A DNA stretch of 64,000 nucleotides from positions 27,803 through 91,802 of the forward strand of contig JAOPWC010000179.1 of the NCBI GenBank assembly GCA_025965895.1, read 5' to 3'. This document shows, one piece after another, positions 25,130 through 33,233 of the stretch. Position 1 is the stretch's first letter, and the number at the start of each line of letters is the position of its first letter. The stretch is from Mycobacterium sp. (GTDB taxonomy: Bacteria > Actinomycetota > Actinomycetes > Mycobacteriales > Mycobacteriaceae). Under the pieces are notes generated by a model that saw only the letters and a list, made by a program, of their open reading frames with translations, did not search any database and was not told the DNA's origin. Position numbers and translations under genes: made by a program.

Positions 25130-26866
25130 GGCCGCCTCGAAGTTCGCAACGTCCTGCTGGGCCGCCAGGCGTGCCGACCGGGCCGCCGCCGCCCACCGTG
25201 CCCACGCGCCCGCCGACGCCATCGGCATCGCGTAGCCGGGCTCGGCGCACACGATCCGCACGCCGGCTGCCGACAGCCACTTCGAGATCAAGGCGGTCTC
25301 CTCGACCAGGGCGCCGCCGAGCGGCGCGGTGCTCGGCAACGGCGTCTGAGCACCAGCCCGCAGGGCGTCGATCACCGGCATCGGCGGAACGCCGCGCACC
25401 GCGGTACCCGCGGCCGCCAATTGCCCACACCTGATCACCGCGATGTGCCAGCCGCCGCCACCGTCGGGCGCCGCTGCGATCAGCTCGGCCACCGCGGCAA
25501 GTGCCCGCAGGCGCTGCCCGCGCCATAGCACGTCGATCGCGGTGCCGGCGCGGTCACGCAGCCGGGCAGCGGTCTCGTAGCGATGCCGGGCCGCGAGATC
25601 GCAGACGCACGCGGCGATCTCGGCCACCGGCGCGTTGTCCCGGCCTTCGATCAGCGCCGCCGCGCGCCGCGGTGTGGCGGCGTATTCGTCCGCGCTGACG
25701 CCGCGCGCCGCCGGGCATGGCGACACCTCGCGCTGCGGGCAGGCCGGCCCATGGACAGCGGAGCGCGCCAGCCGGGTGGTACACGTGCGCACGCCGGTGA
25801 AGCGGGCCAGCAGGTCGGCCGTGTCCGCAGCGTCAGATCGGGATCGGAACGGCCCCAACGCGTTTGGGTGCCTGGGCATGCGGACCACCGACAGCCGGGG
25901 GAATGCCTCGTCGGAGAGCACCACCCACCACCACCGGTGCGGGAAGCGCGACCGTCGGTTGTATGGCGGGGCATGCGCGGCCAGCAGCCGCAGCTCGCGG
26001 ACACCGGCCTCAAGCGCGTGCGCGCACTCGACGTGGTCCACCTGGCAGGCAAGGCCGACCATCTCCTTGATGCGGCCACGCGGGTCGGCGCCGTTGAAGT
26101 ACTGGCCGACCCGGCGGCGCAGGTCGACTGCGGTGCCGACATACAGCACTTCCCGCCCGGGACCGCGGAACAGGTACACCCCCGGTCGGTGTGGAAGACC
26201 TTCGGCGAGAACGCGTTTGCGACGTTGCGCCGCGCTGACATTCGGCATGTACGCCCGCAGGTCGGCGTAGGTGTGCACGCCCTGGTTTCCGACGCGCTCG
26301 ATAAGCGCGTGCAGCACGTCGACGGTGGCGCGTGCATCGTCGAGCGCGCGGTGGGTGGGCGTGCTGGCCGCTGAGAACAGCTTCGCGAGTGCGGCCAGCC
26401 GCACACTGGGCGCCTCCTCTCGGCTGAGCACGCGCCGCGCGAGGCGGACCGTGCACAGTACCGGTGGCCGCGGCCACACGATGTCGCAGCGCCGCGCCGC
26501 GGCTCGCAGAAATCCGATGTCGAAGCCGGCGTTGTGTGCGACCAGAACCGCCCCGCGCGCGAACTCGAGGAAGGTGGGCAGGACGACGTCGATGGTGGGT
26601 GCGTTACACACCATCGACGTGGTGATGCCGGTCAGCTGGACGATCTGCGGCGGAATGTCGCGGCCCGGGTCGACCAGCGTGGCCAGCTCACCCAGTACGG
26701 CGCCGCCGCGTACCTTGACCGCGCCGACTTCGGTGATCGCATCGCAGTTGCCGTCGGGCGCCGTGGCCCGGCCGCCGGTGGTCTCCAAGTCGACCACCAC
26801 GAACGTCGTCTCTCGCAGCGACAGATCGGCCGACGGGTCGGCGTCAGCGAAGCTGAGCTGCTCCAT
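25004..26866 (-). CDS. DnaQ-type 3'-5' exonuclease fused to a UvrC/Cho-like GIY-YIG nuclease
   Basis: The 620-residue protein combines two nuclease domains. Residues about 20-195 form a DEDDh exonuclease like DNA polymerase III epsilon: VVDLETTGG, NAGFDIGFLRAAA and HRALDDARA supply the acidic residues and the histidine. Residues about 225-310 form a GIY-YIG domain (GVYLFRGPGREVLYVGTAVDLRRRVGQYF region), followed by a UVR-like helical pair (AARHRYETAARLRDRAG). The layout matches Rv2191. The complete UvrC C-terminal endonuclease/HhH part is absent, so it resembles Cho with an added exonuclease, probably a DNA repair enzyme. The end runs 126 bases into trpD; the last 35 or so residues are low in recognisable motifs. 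Confidence 0.88.
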   Translation of the reverse strand: MEQLSFADADPSADLSLRETTFVVVDLETTGGRATAPDGNCDAITEVGAVKVRGGAVLGELATLVDPGRDIPPQIVQLTGITTSMVCNAPTIDVVLPTFLEFARGAVLVAHNAGFDIGFLRAAARRCDIVWPRPPVLCTVRLARRVLSREEAPSVRLAALAKLFSAASTPTHRALDDARATVDVLHALIERVGNQGVHTYADLRAYMPNVSAAQRRKRVLAEGLPHRPGVYLFRGPGREVLYVGTAVDLRRRVGQYFNGADPRGRIKEMVGLACQVDHVECAHALEAGVRELRLLAAHAPPYNRRSRFPHRWWWVVLSDEAFPRLSVVRMPRHPNALGPFRSRSDAADTADLLARFTGVRTCTTRLARSAVHGPACPQREVSPCPAARGVSADEYAATPRRAAALIEGRDNAPVAEIAACVCDLAARHRYETAARLRDRAGTAIDVLWRGQRLRALAAVAELIAAAPDGGGGWHIAVIRCGQLAAAGTAVRGVPPMPVIDALRAGAQTPLPSTAPLGGALVEETALISKWLSAAGVRIVCAEPGYAMPMASAGAWARWAAAARSARLAAQQDVANFEAASEFLCEPRPTREQLLGRTRVDRVAGAHQGSLPGGQPCGVAG

Positions 26867-26952
26867 GGCCTCAGACGGTAAGGAGCCCCACCGACATGTC
26901 GGCGGGTGTGGCTAGCGTTCAGGTGTAGTACCACCGAAAGGACACGATCGAA

Positions 26953-27147
26953 GTGATCATTGACTGCGACGAGTGCGCGGTGCGCGGTGCGGCGTGCAAG
27001 GACTGTGTTGTCAGTGTCTTGCTCGGCACGCCGCAGACGCTGCTCGACGACGAGCGCGCTGCGCTGGAAGCGCTCGCGGAAGTGGGTCTGGCGCCGCGGC
27101 TGAGGCTCGTTCCGATTCACCGCCGCGACGACACGGGCGTCGCCTGA
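26953..27147 (+). CDS. Small protein with two CxxC pairs, 64 residues
   Basis: The protein begins MIIDCDECAVRGAACKDCV, so four cysteines (5, 8, 15, 18) sit in two CxxC pairs seven residues apart, suitable for binding one zinc or an iron-sulfur cluster. The rest is a short helical region (DDERAALEALAEV) and a basic tail. The GTG start follows GAAAGGACA. It is divergent from the exonuclease gene and precedes ripC by 136 bases. I recognise no characterised family; it looks like a conserved actinobacterial hypothetical protein, and codon use fits coding sequence. Confidence 0.72.
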   Translation: MIIDCDECAVRGAACKDCVVSVLLGTPQTLLDDERAALEALAEVGLAPRLRLVPIHRRDDTGVA

Positions 27148-27197
27148 ATCGTTAGTTGCCGCAAAGACTAAGAATTCGCGTTAATTTGGCTCTCGTG

Positions 27198-27227
27198 TTG
27201 GACATGGCCGATGCCGTTTCGTAACCT
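27198..27227 (+). promoter_or_regulatory. Promoter for ripC
   Basis: TTGGAC (27198-27203) and TAACCT (27222-27227) are separated by 18 bases and would start transcription near 27234, giving a leader of about 50 bases before the TTG start of ripC. The rest of the 136-base gap holds nothing else I can name. Confidence 0.45.
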
Positions 27228-27283
27228 ATCTGAGACCTGAGAGCGTGACGGCCCAGTCCGAGGCAGTTTAAGGATTTTTAGTC

Positions 27284-28444
27284 TTGAAACTTGACCGGCT
27301 GAAGTGGATGAATCGTTCTCTTCGACGACCGCTCATCGGTGCGATAGCGGTCCTGGCGATCTCCGGTTTTTTGGTGGCGGCCACCGTGCAGGCCGACCCG
27401 GCGGACGACGCGGTAGCCAAACTCACCGAACTGTCCCGCCAGGCCGAGCAGACCACCGAGGCGATGCACTCCGCGCAGCTGGACCTGACGAAGAAACTCG
27501 CCGCCCAGAAAGCCGCCGAAGACACGCACGCTGCCGACGTGGCCGCGGCGGAGGCCGCCAAGGCACAGCTCGCCAACTACCAGATGTCGGTCGACAAGCT
27601 CGCCGCCACGATGTACATGGGCGGCCGCACGGACGGCCTGAGCGCGATAATGACCGCCGATTCCCCCCAGCACCTGATCGACGAGATGTCGGTGCAGCGG
27701 GTGGTGGCAGGCGAGATGGCCGCACAGATGAACGGGTACCGCACCGTCAACGTACAGGCGACCGCGGCCGAAAAGGCTTCGGCGAAGTCAGCGGCCGACG
27801 CACGCACCGCAGCAGAGCAGGCCGCCGCAGTCCGGGCCGACGTGCAGGCCAAGCAGAGCAAGTTGCAGGTCCAGATCGCGGTCGTCAAGTCGCAGTATCT
27901 GGCGCTGTCGCCGGGACAGCGCACCGCCCTGGCCGCCCCGAACCCGGTGCAGACCGCGCTGCCGCCCGGAGACCCCGCACCGGATGCGCTGCCGGCGGAC
28001 AGCGCTCCAGTAGTGCAGGCGTTGCCCGACGCGATGGTGCCAAACGGCGACCTCTCGTCGCCGCCCGAAGGCGCCGTGCCCGCCCCGGCCCCCGGCAACG
28101 AGGGCGGGATCGCGGTGCAGGCGGCGCTCACCCGAGTGGGCTCGCCGTACGCCTGGGGCGCGGCCGGGCCGAACGCGTTCGACTGCTCGGGTCTGGTGAT
28201 GTGGGCCTTCCAGCAGGCGGGCATCCCGCTGCCGCACTCCAGCCAGGCGCTGGCCGCCGGCGGCCAGCCCGTCTCGCTGTCCGACCTGCAGCCCGGCGAC
28301 GTGGTGACCTATTATTCCGATGCCTCCCACACCGGGATCTACGTAGGTGACGGCATGGTGGTGCACTCCTCCACCTACGGTCAGCCGGTCCGGGTGGTTC
28401 CGCTCGGTGCAGCCGGCCCGGTCAACAACGCCCGTCGGTACTAG
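27284..28444 (+). CDS. ripC: NlpC/P60 peptidoglycan hydrolase (RipC-like)
   Basis: The 386-residue exported enzyme should cut D-Glu-mDAP bonds in peptidoglycan stems. A signal peptide or anchor (about residues 12-37) ends near VQADP; residues about 40-210 form a long Ala/Lys/Gln-rich coiled coil with a conserved YMGGRTDGLSAI segment. A Pro-rich linker follows, then the NlpC/P60 domain with the catalytic Cys in FDCSGLVMW and His in DASHTGIYVGDG. Coiled-coil tethered hydrolases of this kind are controlled by FtsEX in mycobacteria (Rv2190c). I chose the TTG at 27284, whose product MKLDRLK resembles the M. tuberculosis start, with AAGGA upstream; an ATG at 27308 is an alternative. Confidence 0.93.
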   Translation: MKLDRLKWMNRSLRRPLIGAIAVLAISGFLVAATVQADPADDAVAKLTELSRQAEQTTEAMHSAQLDLTKKLAAQKAAEDTHAADVAAAEAAKAQLANYQMSVDKLAATMYMGGRTDGLSAIMTADSPQHLIDEMSVQRVVAGEMAAQMNGYRTVNVQATAAEKASAKSAADARTAAEQAAAVRADVQAKQSKLQVQIAVVKSQYLALSPGQRTALAAPNPVQTALPPGDPAPDALPADSAPVVQALPDAMVPNGDLSSPPEGAVPAPAPGNEGGIAVQAALTRVGSPYAWGAAGPNAFDCSGLVMWAFQQAGIPLPHSSQALAAGGQPVSLSDLQPGDVVTYYSDASHTGIYVGDGMVVHSSTYGQPVRVVPLGAAGPVNNARRY

Positions 28445-29297
28445 CCGCGGGCCCCAGCGGCGGCCGTCAGTCCCGCTGGGCCTGGCGCTGGTCGCCGAGC
28501 TCGTCGTCGCCGCAACGTTGCTCGGCCAGTCCCCGGTCGCGTCGCCGCTGCGTCCGACTCCGCCTGCTGCGCCGCTGCCCGCGCTCGCGGCGCCGACCGG
28601 GCCTGTGCTGCACCTGGCCGACGGCCGGACCGTGCGGCTGGTGGGCACCGCACCCCTCTTGACCCGCATCGCCGCCGAGATCGGTTCCGCTGTCGATGCG
28701 GTGGCCGGGTTCTGGGGCGACGACTGGTCCCGTGACATCGTGATTGTGGCGGCCGACAGCGACGCCCAGTTCGCCGCCGAAGCCGGGGATCCATACCGGC
28801 AATGGACCGGCGTCGCGGCGGTGACGGTTGCCGATGCATTCGATCCATCTCGGCGGACAGTGACCGGTCAGCGGATCGTGTTCGCCGAAGGGGCAAACGC
28901 GATGAGCGAGGCCTCGCTACGAACTGTGTTGCGCCATGAGCTTTTTCATTATGCGTCTCGCGCCGACACCACGGCCGACGCGCCGCAGTGGCTCACTGAG
29001 GGCGTCGCCGACTACGTCGGCCGACCGGCGACACCGGTGACACGCGCCGCGACACCGGCGGCGCTGCCGTCCGACGCCGATCTGGACGCGCAGGGGGCGC
29101 AGCGCTCGGCCGCCTACGACCGGGCGTGGCTGTTCGCGCGCTTCGTCGCAGACAGCTACAGCGCGCCCGCGCTGCGACGGCTGTATCTGCTGGCCTGCGG
29201 TCCCGGCCATCCGGATCCAACCACCGCGGTGTCGGTCGCGCTGGGGACGCCCCTGCCGGATCTGCTGTCGCGCTGGCAGCGCTGGCTCGGCGGATAG
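28407..29297 (+). CDS. Secreted protein with HExxH motif (Rv2189c-like)
   Basis: The protein has an N-terminal hydrophobic signal (LGLALVAELVVAATLLG), a Pro/Ala-rich stretch, and a folded domain with LRHELFHYASR, an HExxH zinc-metallopeptidase signature, followed after 17 residues by TEGVADYVGR, where the Glu could be the third ligand (gluzincin, peptidase MA-like arrangement). That fits an extracytoplasmic zinc peptidase, but activity is unproven. The start is uncertain: the GTG at 28407 overlaps ripC by 38 bases, and no ATG/GTG/TTG occurs between it and the hydrophobic segment. The nearby hydrolase ripC suggests an envelope role. Confidence 0.75.
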   Translation: MQPARSTTPVGTSRGPQRRPSVPLGLALVAELVVAATLLGQSPVASPLRPTPPAAPLPALAAPTGPVLHLADGRTVRLVGTAPLLTRIAAEIGSAVDAVAGFWGDDWSRDIVIVAADSDAQFAAEAGDPYRQWTGVAAVTVADAFDPSRRTVTGQRIVFAEGANAMSEASLRTVLRHELFHYASRADTTADAPQWLTEGVADYVGRPATPVTRAATPAALPSDADLDAQGAQRSAAYDRAWLFARFVADSYSAPALRRLYLLACGPGHPDPTTAVSVALGTPLPDLLSRWQRWLGG

Positions 29298-29303
29298 AGC
29301 ACG

Positions 29304-29309
29304 TAGGGT
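29304..29309 (+). promoter_or_regulatory. Leaderless-type -10 element for pimB
   Basis: TAGGGT ends eight bases before the GTG at 29318, the same hexamer and spacing as at pepB and gcvT. It lies just after the stop of the previous gene. Confidence 0.55.
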
Positions 29310-29317
29310 GAAAAGCC

Positions 29318-30451
29318 GTGACGCGGGTCCTGTTGGTCACCAATGACTTCCCACCCCGTCCCGGCGGCATCCAGGCATACCTGCAGGAACTGGTGTCGCG
29401 GCTGGCCGGCAGCGGGTCGCACACGCTGACGGTGTATGCGCCCCAGTGGAAGGGCGCCGATCGCTTTGACCGCGGGCTGCCCTACGAGGTCGTGCGGCAT
29501 CCCGGGACGCTGATGCTGCCGGTCCCGGCCGTCGCGTCCTCGATGGGGGGGCTCATCGAAGATCGCGGCATCGAGACGGTGTGGTTCGGGGCGGCCGCAC
29601 CGCTGGCGTTGCTGGCCCGATCGGCCAGGCGGGCCGGCGCGGCCCGGGTGCTGGCGAGCACGCACGGCCACGAGGTGGGGTGGTCGATGCTGCCCCTAGC
29701 TCGCTCGGCGCTGCGTCGCATCGGGGAGGACACCGACGCGGTGACGTTCGTCAGCCGATACACCCGCAGGCGGTTCGCGTCGGCGTTCGGGCCGCGCGCG
29801 GCGCTCGAGTATCTGCCGCCCGGTGTCGACACGCAGCGATTCCGGCCCGATGCCGCCGCCCGCGCCGAGCTGCGTGCCCGCTACGGCCTCGGTCAGCGCC
29901 CGGTCGTCGTGTGCCTGTCGCGGCTGGTGCCGCGCAAGGGGCAGGACATGCTGATCCGCGCGCTGCCCGCCGTCCGGGGCAAGGTGGACGGCGCCGCGCT
30001 GGTGATCGTCGGCGGCGGTCCCCACGAGACGGCGCTGCGACGGCTGGCGCAGCGGACCGGCGTCGCCGCCCACGTGGTGTTCACCGGCGGTGTGCCGTGG
30101 TCGGAGTTGCCCGCGCACCATGCGATCGCGAACGTGTTCGCGATGCCGTGCCGCACCCGCGGCGCCGGCCTGGACGTCGAAGGGCTCGGCATCGTCCTTC
30201 TGGAGGCCTCCGCGACGGGCGTGCCGGTGGTTGCCGGCCGGTCCGGTGGCGCGCCGGAGACGGTGCTCGAAGGCGACACCGGCCATGTGGTCGACGGACG
30301 GTCGCTGGCCGAGATCGCCGAGGCCGTCACCCGGATCCTTCTCGACCCGGACGTGGCCGCGGCGATGGGCGCGGCCGGGCGGCGCTGGGTGACGGAAAAC
30401 TGGTGCTGGCAGACTCACGCCGCGCGGTTGGCGACGCTTGCGACGCCTTAA
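29318..30451 (+). CDS. pimB: GDP-mannose-dependent phosphatidylinositol mannoside mannosyltransferase PimB'
   Basis: This GT4 enzyme adds the second mannose to PIM1, using GDP-mannose on the cytosolic face of the membrane, and so starts PIM, lipomannan and lipoarabinomannan synthesis. The 377-residue protein has two Rossmann halves: VTNDFPPRPGGIQAYLQEL near the start with the acceptor-side glycine loop, SRLVPRKGQD, VGGGPHE, and EGLGIVLLEASATGVPVV with the EX7E motif that binds the nucleotide sugar. It corresponds to Rv2188c. Its stop overlaps that of the convergent fadD15 by four bases. Confidence 0.94.
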   Translation: MTRVLLVTNDFPPRPGGIQAYLQELVSRLAGSGSHTLTVYAPQWKGADRFDRGLPYEVVRHPGTLMLPVPAVASSMGGLIEDRGIETVWFGAAAPLALLARSARRAGAARVLASTHGHEVGWSMLPLARSALRRIGEDTDAVTFVSRYTRRRFASAFGPRAALEYLPPGVDTQRFRPDAAARAELRARYGLGQRPVVVCLSRLVPRKGQDMLIRALPAVRGKVDGAALVIVGGGPHETALRRLAQRTGVAAHVVFTGGVPWSELPAHHAIANVFAMPCRTRGAGLDVEGLGIVLLEASATGVPVVAGRSGGAPETVLEGDTGHVVDGRSLAEIAEAVTRILLDPDVAAAMGAAGRRWVTENWCWQTHAARLATLATP

Positions 30452-32250
30452 TCCTTGCGGTAGAGCGCCTCGATGTCGCTGGCGAACTTCTCGGCGACGA
30501 CCTTGCGCTTGACCTTCATCGTCGGTGTCAGCTCACCGGTGTCCTCGGTGAAGTCCACGGGCAGCACCCGGAACTTGCGAATGGACTCGGCGTGCGAGAC
30601 CGCCTGGTTGGCCTCCTTGACGGCGAGGTCGATCTCGGCGACCAGGTCCGGGTCGGTGGCCAGCTCGCCGACCGTCGCGTTCGGGTCCTTGCCGTTGCGC
30701 TGCTTCCAGCCGACGAACGCCTCGGGGTCGATCGTGATCAGTGCGGCGACGAACGGTTTCGCGTCGCCGACCGCCATGGCCTGGCTGATCAGCGGATGGG
30801 CCCGCAACTGGTCCTCCAGGATCGCGGGTGCGACGTTCTTGCCCCCGGCGGTGACGATGATCTCCTTTTTGCGGCCGATGATCGTCAGGAACCTGTCGTC
30901 GTCAATCGCGCCGAGGTCTCCCGTGTGGAACCAGCCGTCGACGATCGCGGCCTTCGTCTCTTCCTCGTTCTTCCAGTATCCCTTGAACACCACGCCGCCG
31001 CGAACCAACAGCTCGTTGTCGTCGTCGATGCGCATACTGTTGCCGGGCAACAATTTTCCGACCGTGCCGATCTTGATGTCGTCCACCCGGTTCACGGTGA
31101 TGGCCGCGCTGGTCTCGGTCAGGCCGTAACCCTCGTAGATGGTCAGCCCGACGCCTCGGTAGAAGTGGCCCAGCCGCGCGCCCAATGGTGCCCCGCCGGA
31201 GATTGAGGCCCGGCAGTTGCCGCCCAGCGCCGCGCGCAGCTTGCCGTAAACCAGCCGGTCGAACAGTGCGTGCTTAGCCCGCAGCACCAGCCCCGGGCCG
31301 CCGGTGTCGAGCCCTTTGCTCCAGTCGATCGCGGTGTTCGCGGCGATCTCGAAGATCTTGCCCCTGCCGTCAGCGCGCGCGTTCTGTTCGGCGGTGTTGT
31401 AGACCTTCTCGAAGACCCGGGGCACCGACACCACCAGCGTCGGCTTGAACACCGACAACATCGGCACCAGGTTCTTGATGTCGCTGGTGAACCCGACGGT
31501 GACCTTGTTCTGGAAGGCCGCTATCGCGATGGCACGGGCCAGCACGTGGGCCAGAGGCAAGAACACCAGCAGTCGTTGACCGGTGTCCAGCAGGTTCGGG
31601 AACGCTGCCTTCGCGCCGCGGGTTTCGTACACCAGGTTGGAGTGGGTCAGCTGACAGCCCTTCGGCAGGCCGGTGGTGCCGGAGGTGTAGATCAGCGTGG
31701 CGACGTCGGCGGCCCGCACCTGCTCGAGCCGCCGCTGGACCTCACCGGGGTCGACAGACGACCCGGCATCGGCCAGCGCGTCCAGCGCCTTCGGGGCGCC
31801 GGCAGCGATCCGGTAGATTTTGCGCAGTGCGGGCAACTGGTCGGCCAATTGCTCGATCTTGTCGCCGTGCGCGTCGGTCTCGGCGAACGCGAGCACCGCC
31901 TCGGAATCCTGCAGCACGAACCGCACCTGCTCGGCCGACGACGTCTCGTAGATCGGGACGGTCACCGCGCCGATCGACAGGATCGCGTAGTCCAGGATCG
32001 CCCACTCGTAGCGGGTGGCCGACAGGATCGCCACCCGGTCACCGGGATTCACGCCGTCGGCGATCAAACCCTGTGCTGCGGAGCGGATCTGGGCGGCGGC
32101 TTGGGCATACGTCACATCCGTCCACGCCCCGTCGACGAGCCGCTGGAAGATCGGGTGGTCCGGGTGGTTACGTTCGTGGGCGAACACGGCGTTGGCGATG
32201 TTGTCGTATTCACCCACGGTGAAGGTTGCCGGAGCAGTTAACTCGCGCAC
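30448..32250 (-). CDS. fadD15: Long-chain fatty acyl-CoA ligase
   Basis: FadD15-type enzymes activate long-chain fatty acids to acyl-CoA through an acyl-adenylate. The 600-residue protein carries the ANL superfamily motifs in order: the P-loop YTSGTTGLPKG, YEGYGLTETS, the adenylate-binding WFHTGDLG, and GRKKEIIVTAGGKNVAP with the hinge. The C-terminal catalytic lysine lies in ELTPTMKVKRKVV. It belongs to the long-chain ligase branch rather than the mycobacterial fatty acyl-AMP ligases, since no FAAL insertion is evident. The GTG start follows GAGAGG. In M. tuberculosis this is Rv2187. Confidence 0.94.
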   Translation of the reverse strand: MRELTAPATFTVGEYDNIANAVFAHERNHPDHPIFQRLVDGAWTDVTYAQAAAQIRSAAQGLIADGVNPGDRVAILSATRYEWAILDYAILSIGAVTVPIYETSSAEQVRFVLQDSEAVLAFAETDAHGDKIEQLADQLPALRKIYRIAAGAPKALDALADAGSSVDPGEVQRRLEQVRAADVATLIYTSGTTGLPKGCQLTHSNLVYETRGAKAAFPNLLDTGQRLLVFLPLAHVLARAIAIAAFQNKVTVGFTSDIKNLVPMLSVFKPTLVVSVPRVFEKVYNTAEQNARADGRGKIFEIAANTAIDWSKGLDTGGPGLVLRAKHALFDRLVYGKLRAALGGNCRASISGGAPLGARLGHFYRGVGLTIYEGYGLTETSAAITVNRVDDIKIGTVGKLLPGNSMRIDDDNELLVRGGVVFKGYWKNEEETKAAIVDGWFHTGDLGAIDDDRFLTIIGRKKEIIVTAGGKNVAPAILEDQLRAHPLISQAMAVGDAKPFVAALITIDPEAFVGWKQRNGKDPNATVGELATDPDLVAEIDLAVKEANQAVSHAESIRKFRVLPVDFTEDTGELTPTMKVKRKVVAEKFASDIEALYRKD

Positions 32251-32337
32251 AGATCTCGAGCCTCTCGACGCTGGTACGGGCCTTTTCTGCGGTCCAGCCT
32301 AGTCATGGCGGCGACGGGCATGGAAAGCTGATGAGCC

Positions 32338-32727
32338 GTGCACAGCATCCAGGTCGCCGACCAGACCTTCGTCGCCGCAGATCCCGCGGAGGTGGGCAGG
32401 GCCGTCGCCGACCCGGCGAGTTGGCGGCGCTGGTGGCCCGACCTGCGGCTCGACGTCATCGAGGACCGCGGCGACAAAGGCGTCCGGTGGACGGTCACCG
32501 GGGCGCTCACCGGGACGCTGGAGGTCTGGCTCGAACCTGTGCTGGACGGGGTGGTGCTGAACTACTTTCTGCATGCCGAGCCTACGGGCGCCGCGGCGTG
32601 GCAGCTCGCGAGGATGAACCTCGCCAGGATGAATTACCGCCAGCGGGTGGCGGGCAAGAAGATGGCGTTCGAGGTGAAGGCCAGGCTGGAGCGGTCGCGG
32701 CCGTTGGGGCTGTCGCGGCTGGCCTGA
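32338..32727 (+). CDS. SRPBCC-fold protein (polyketide cyclase/dehydrase-like)
   Basis: The 129-residue protein starts with a strand-helix pattern typical of the START/Bet v1 fold (DQTFVAADPAEVGRAVADPASWRRWWPDL), with the WRRWWPD turn common in SRPBCC proteins, and has repeated beta strands. Such proteins bind hydrophobic ligands in a central cavity. The ligand is unknown. It is followed after 68 bases by another member of the fold, so the pair probably arose by duplication. It corresponds to Rv2186c. Confidence 0.85.
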   Translation: MHSIQVADQTFVAADPAEVGRAVADPASWRRWWPDLRLDVIEDRGDKGVRWTVTGALTGTLEVWLEPVLDGVVLNYFLHAEPTGAAAWQLARMNLARMNYRQRVAGKKMAFEVKARLERSRPLGLSRLA

Positions 32728-32747
32728 GTATCGGGTAGGCACTAAGT

Positions 32748-32769
32748 GGGAGAGGGTAACTTCTCTCCC
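32748..32769. repeat. Inverted repeat between two SRPBCC genes
   Basis: GGGAGAG and CTCTCCC pair perfectly around an eight-base loop that contains TAACTT. No T-run follows, so it is not a normal terminator; it could be an operator or an RNA hairpin in the leader of the next gene. Confidence 0.55.
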
Positions 32770-32795
32770 GAGAGTCAAGCGACAAGGATTAGAAC

Positions 32796-33233
32796 GTGGC
32801 GGACAACACGTCGCAGACGATATACATCGATGCGGACCCGGGAACGGTGATGGACGTCATCGCAGACATCGCCTCCTACCCGCAATGGGTGTCCGAGTAC
32901 AAAGAGACCGAGGTGCTCGAGGCCGACGACGACGGCTACCCGAAGACGGCTCGGCTCGTGCTCGACGCCGCCGTGCTCAAGGACACGATGGTGCTGAAGT
33001 ACGACTGGCCGCCCGACCGCAAATCGGTCCGCTGGAGTCTTGTCTCCAGTTCGCTGCTGCGGTCGCTGAACGGGGCATACCACCTGTCGCCCAAAGGATC
33101 CGGCACCGATGTCACCTATGAATTGTCGGTCGATCTGATGATACCGATGATCGGACTGCTCAAACGCAAGGCCGAACGCAGGTTGACCGACACAGCGCTG
33201 AAGGACCTCAAGAAACGAGTCGAGGCTGAGTGA
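32796..33233 (+). CDS. SRPBCC-fold protein (Rv2185c-like)
   Basis: The 145-residue protein has the Bet v1/START pattern YIDADPGTVMDVIADIASYPQWVSEY, VRWSLVSSSLLRSLNGAYHL and a long C-terminal helix (KAERRLTDTALKDLKKRVEAE). This layout matches polyketide cyclase-like and TadB/coenzyme Q-binding Coq10-type proteins, which handle lipids. The GTG start follows AAGGATTAG. It overlaps or abuts the ATPase gene, with which it forms the start of a run of four tightly spaced genes. The ligand is not known. Confidence 0.87.
   Translation: MADNTSQTIYIDADPGTVMDVIADIASYPQWVSEYKETEVLEADDDGYPKTARLVLDAAVLKDTMVLKYDWPPDRKSVRWSLVSSSLLRSLNGAYHLSPKGSGTDVTYELSVDLMIPMIGLLKRKAERRLTDTALKDLKKRVEAE

Noticed and set aside
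27215..27245. MtrA-type direct repeat before ripC
   Set aside because: Only one GTAAC half-site is present (27221-27225), with no second copy at the expected spacing.
27148..27283. Possible ydaO (c-di-AMP) riboswitch before ripC
   Set aside because: Such riboswitches do precede some actinobacterial cell-wall hydrolase genes, but the predicted leader is only about 50 bases and I see none of the conserved paired elements.
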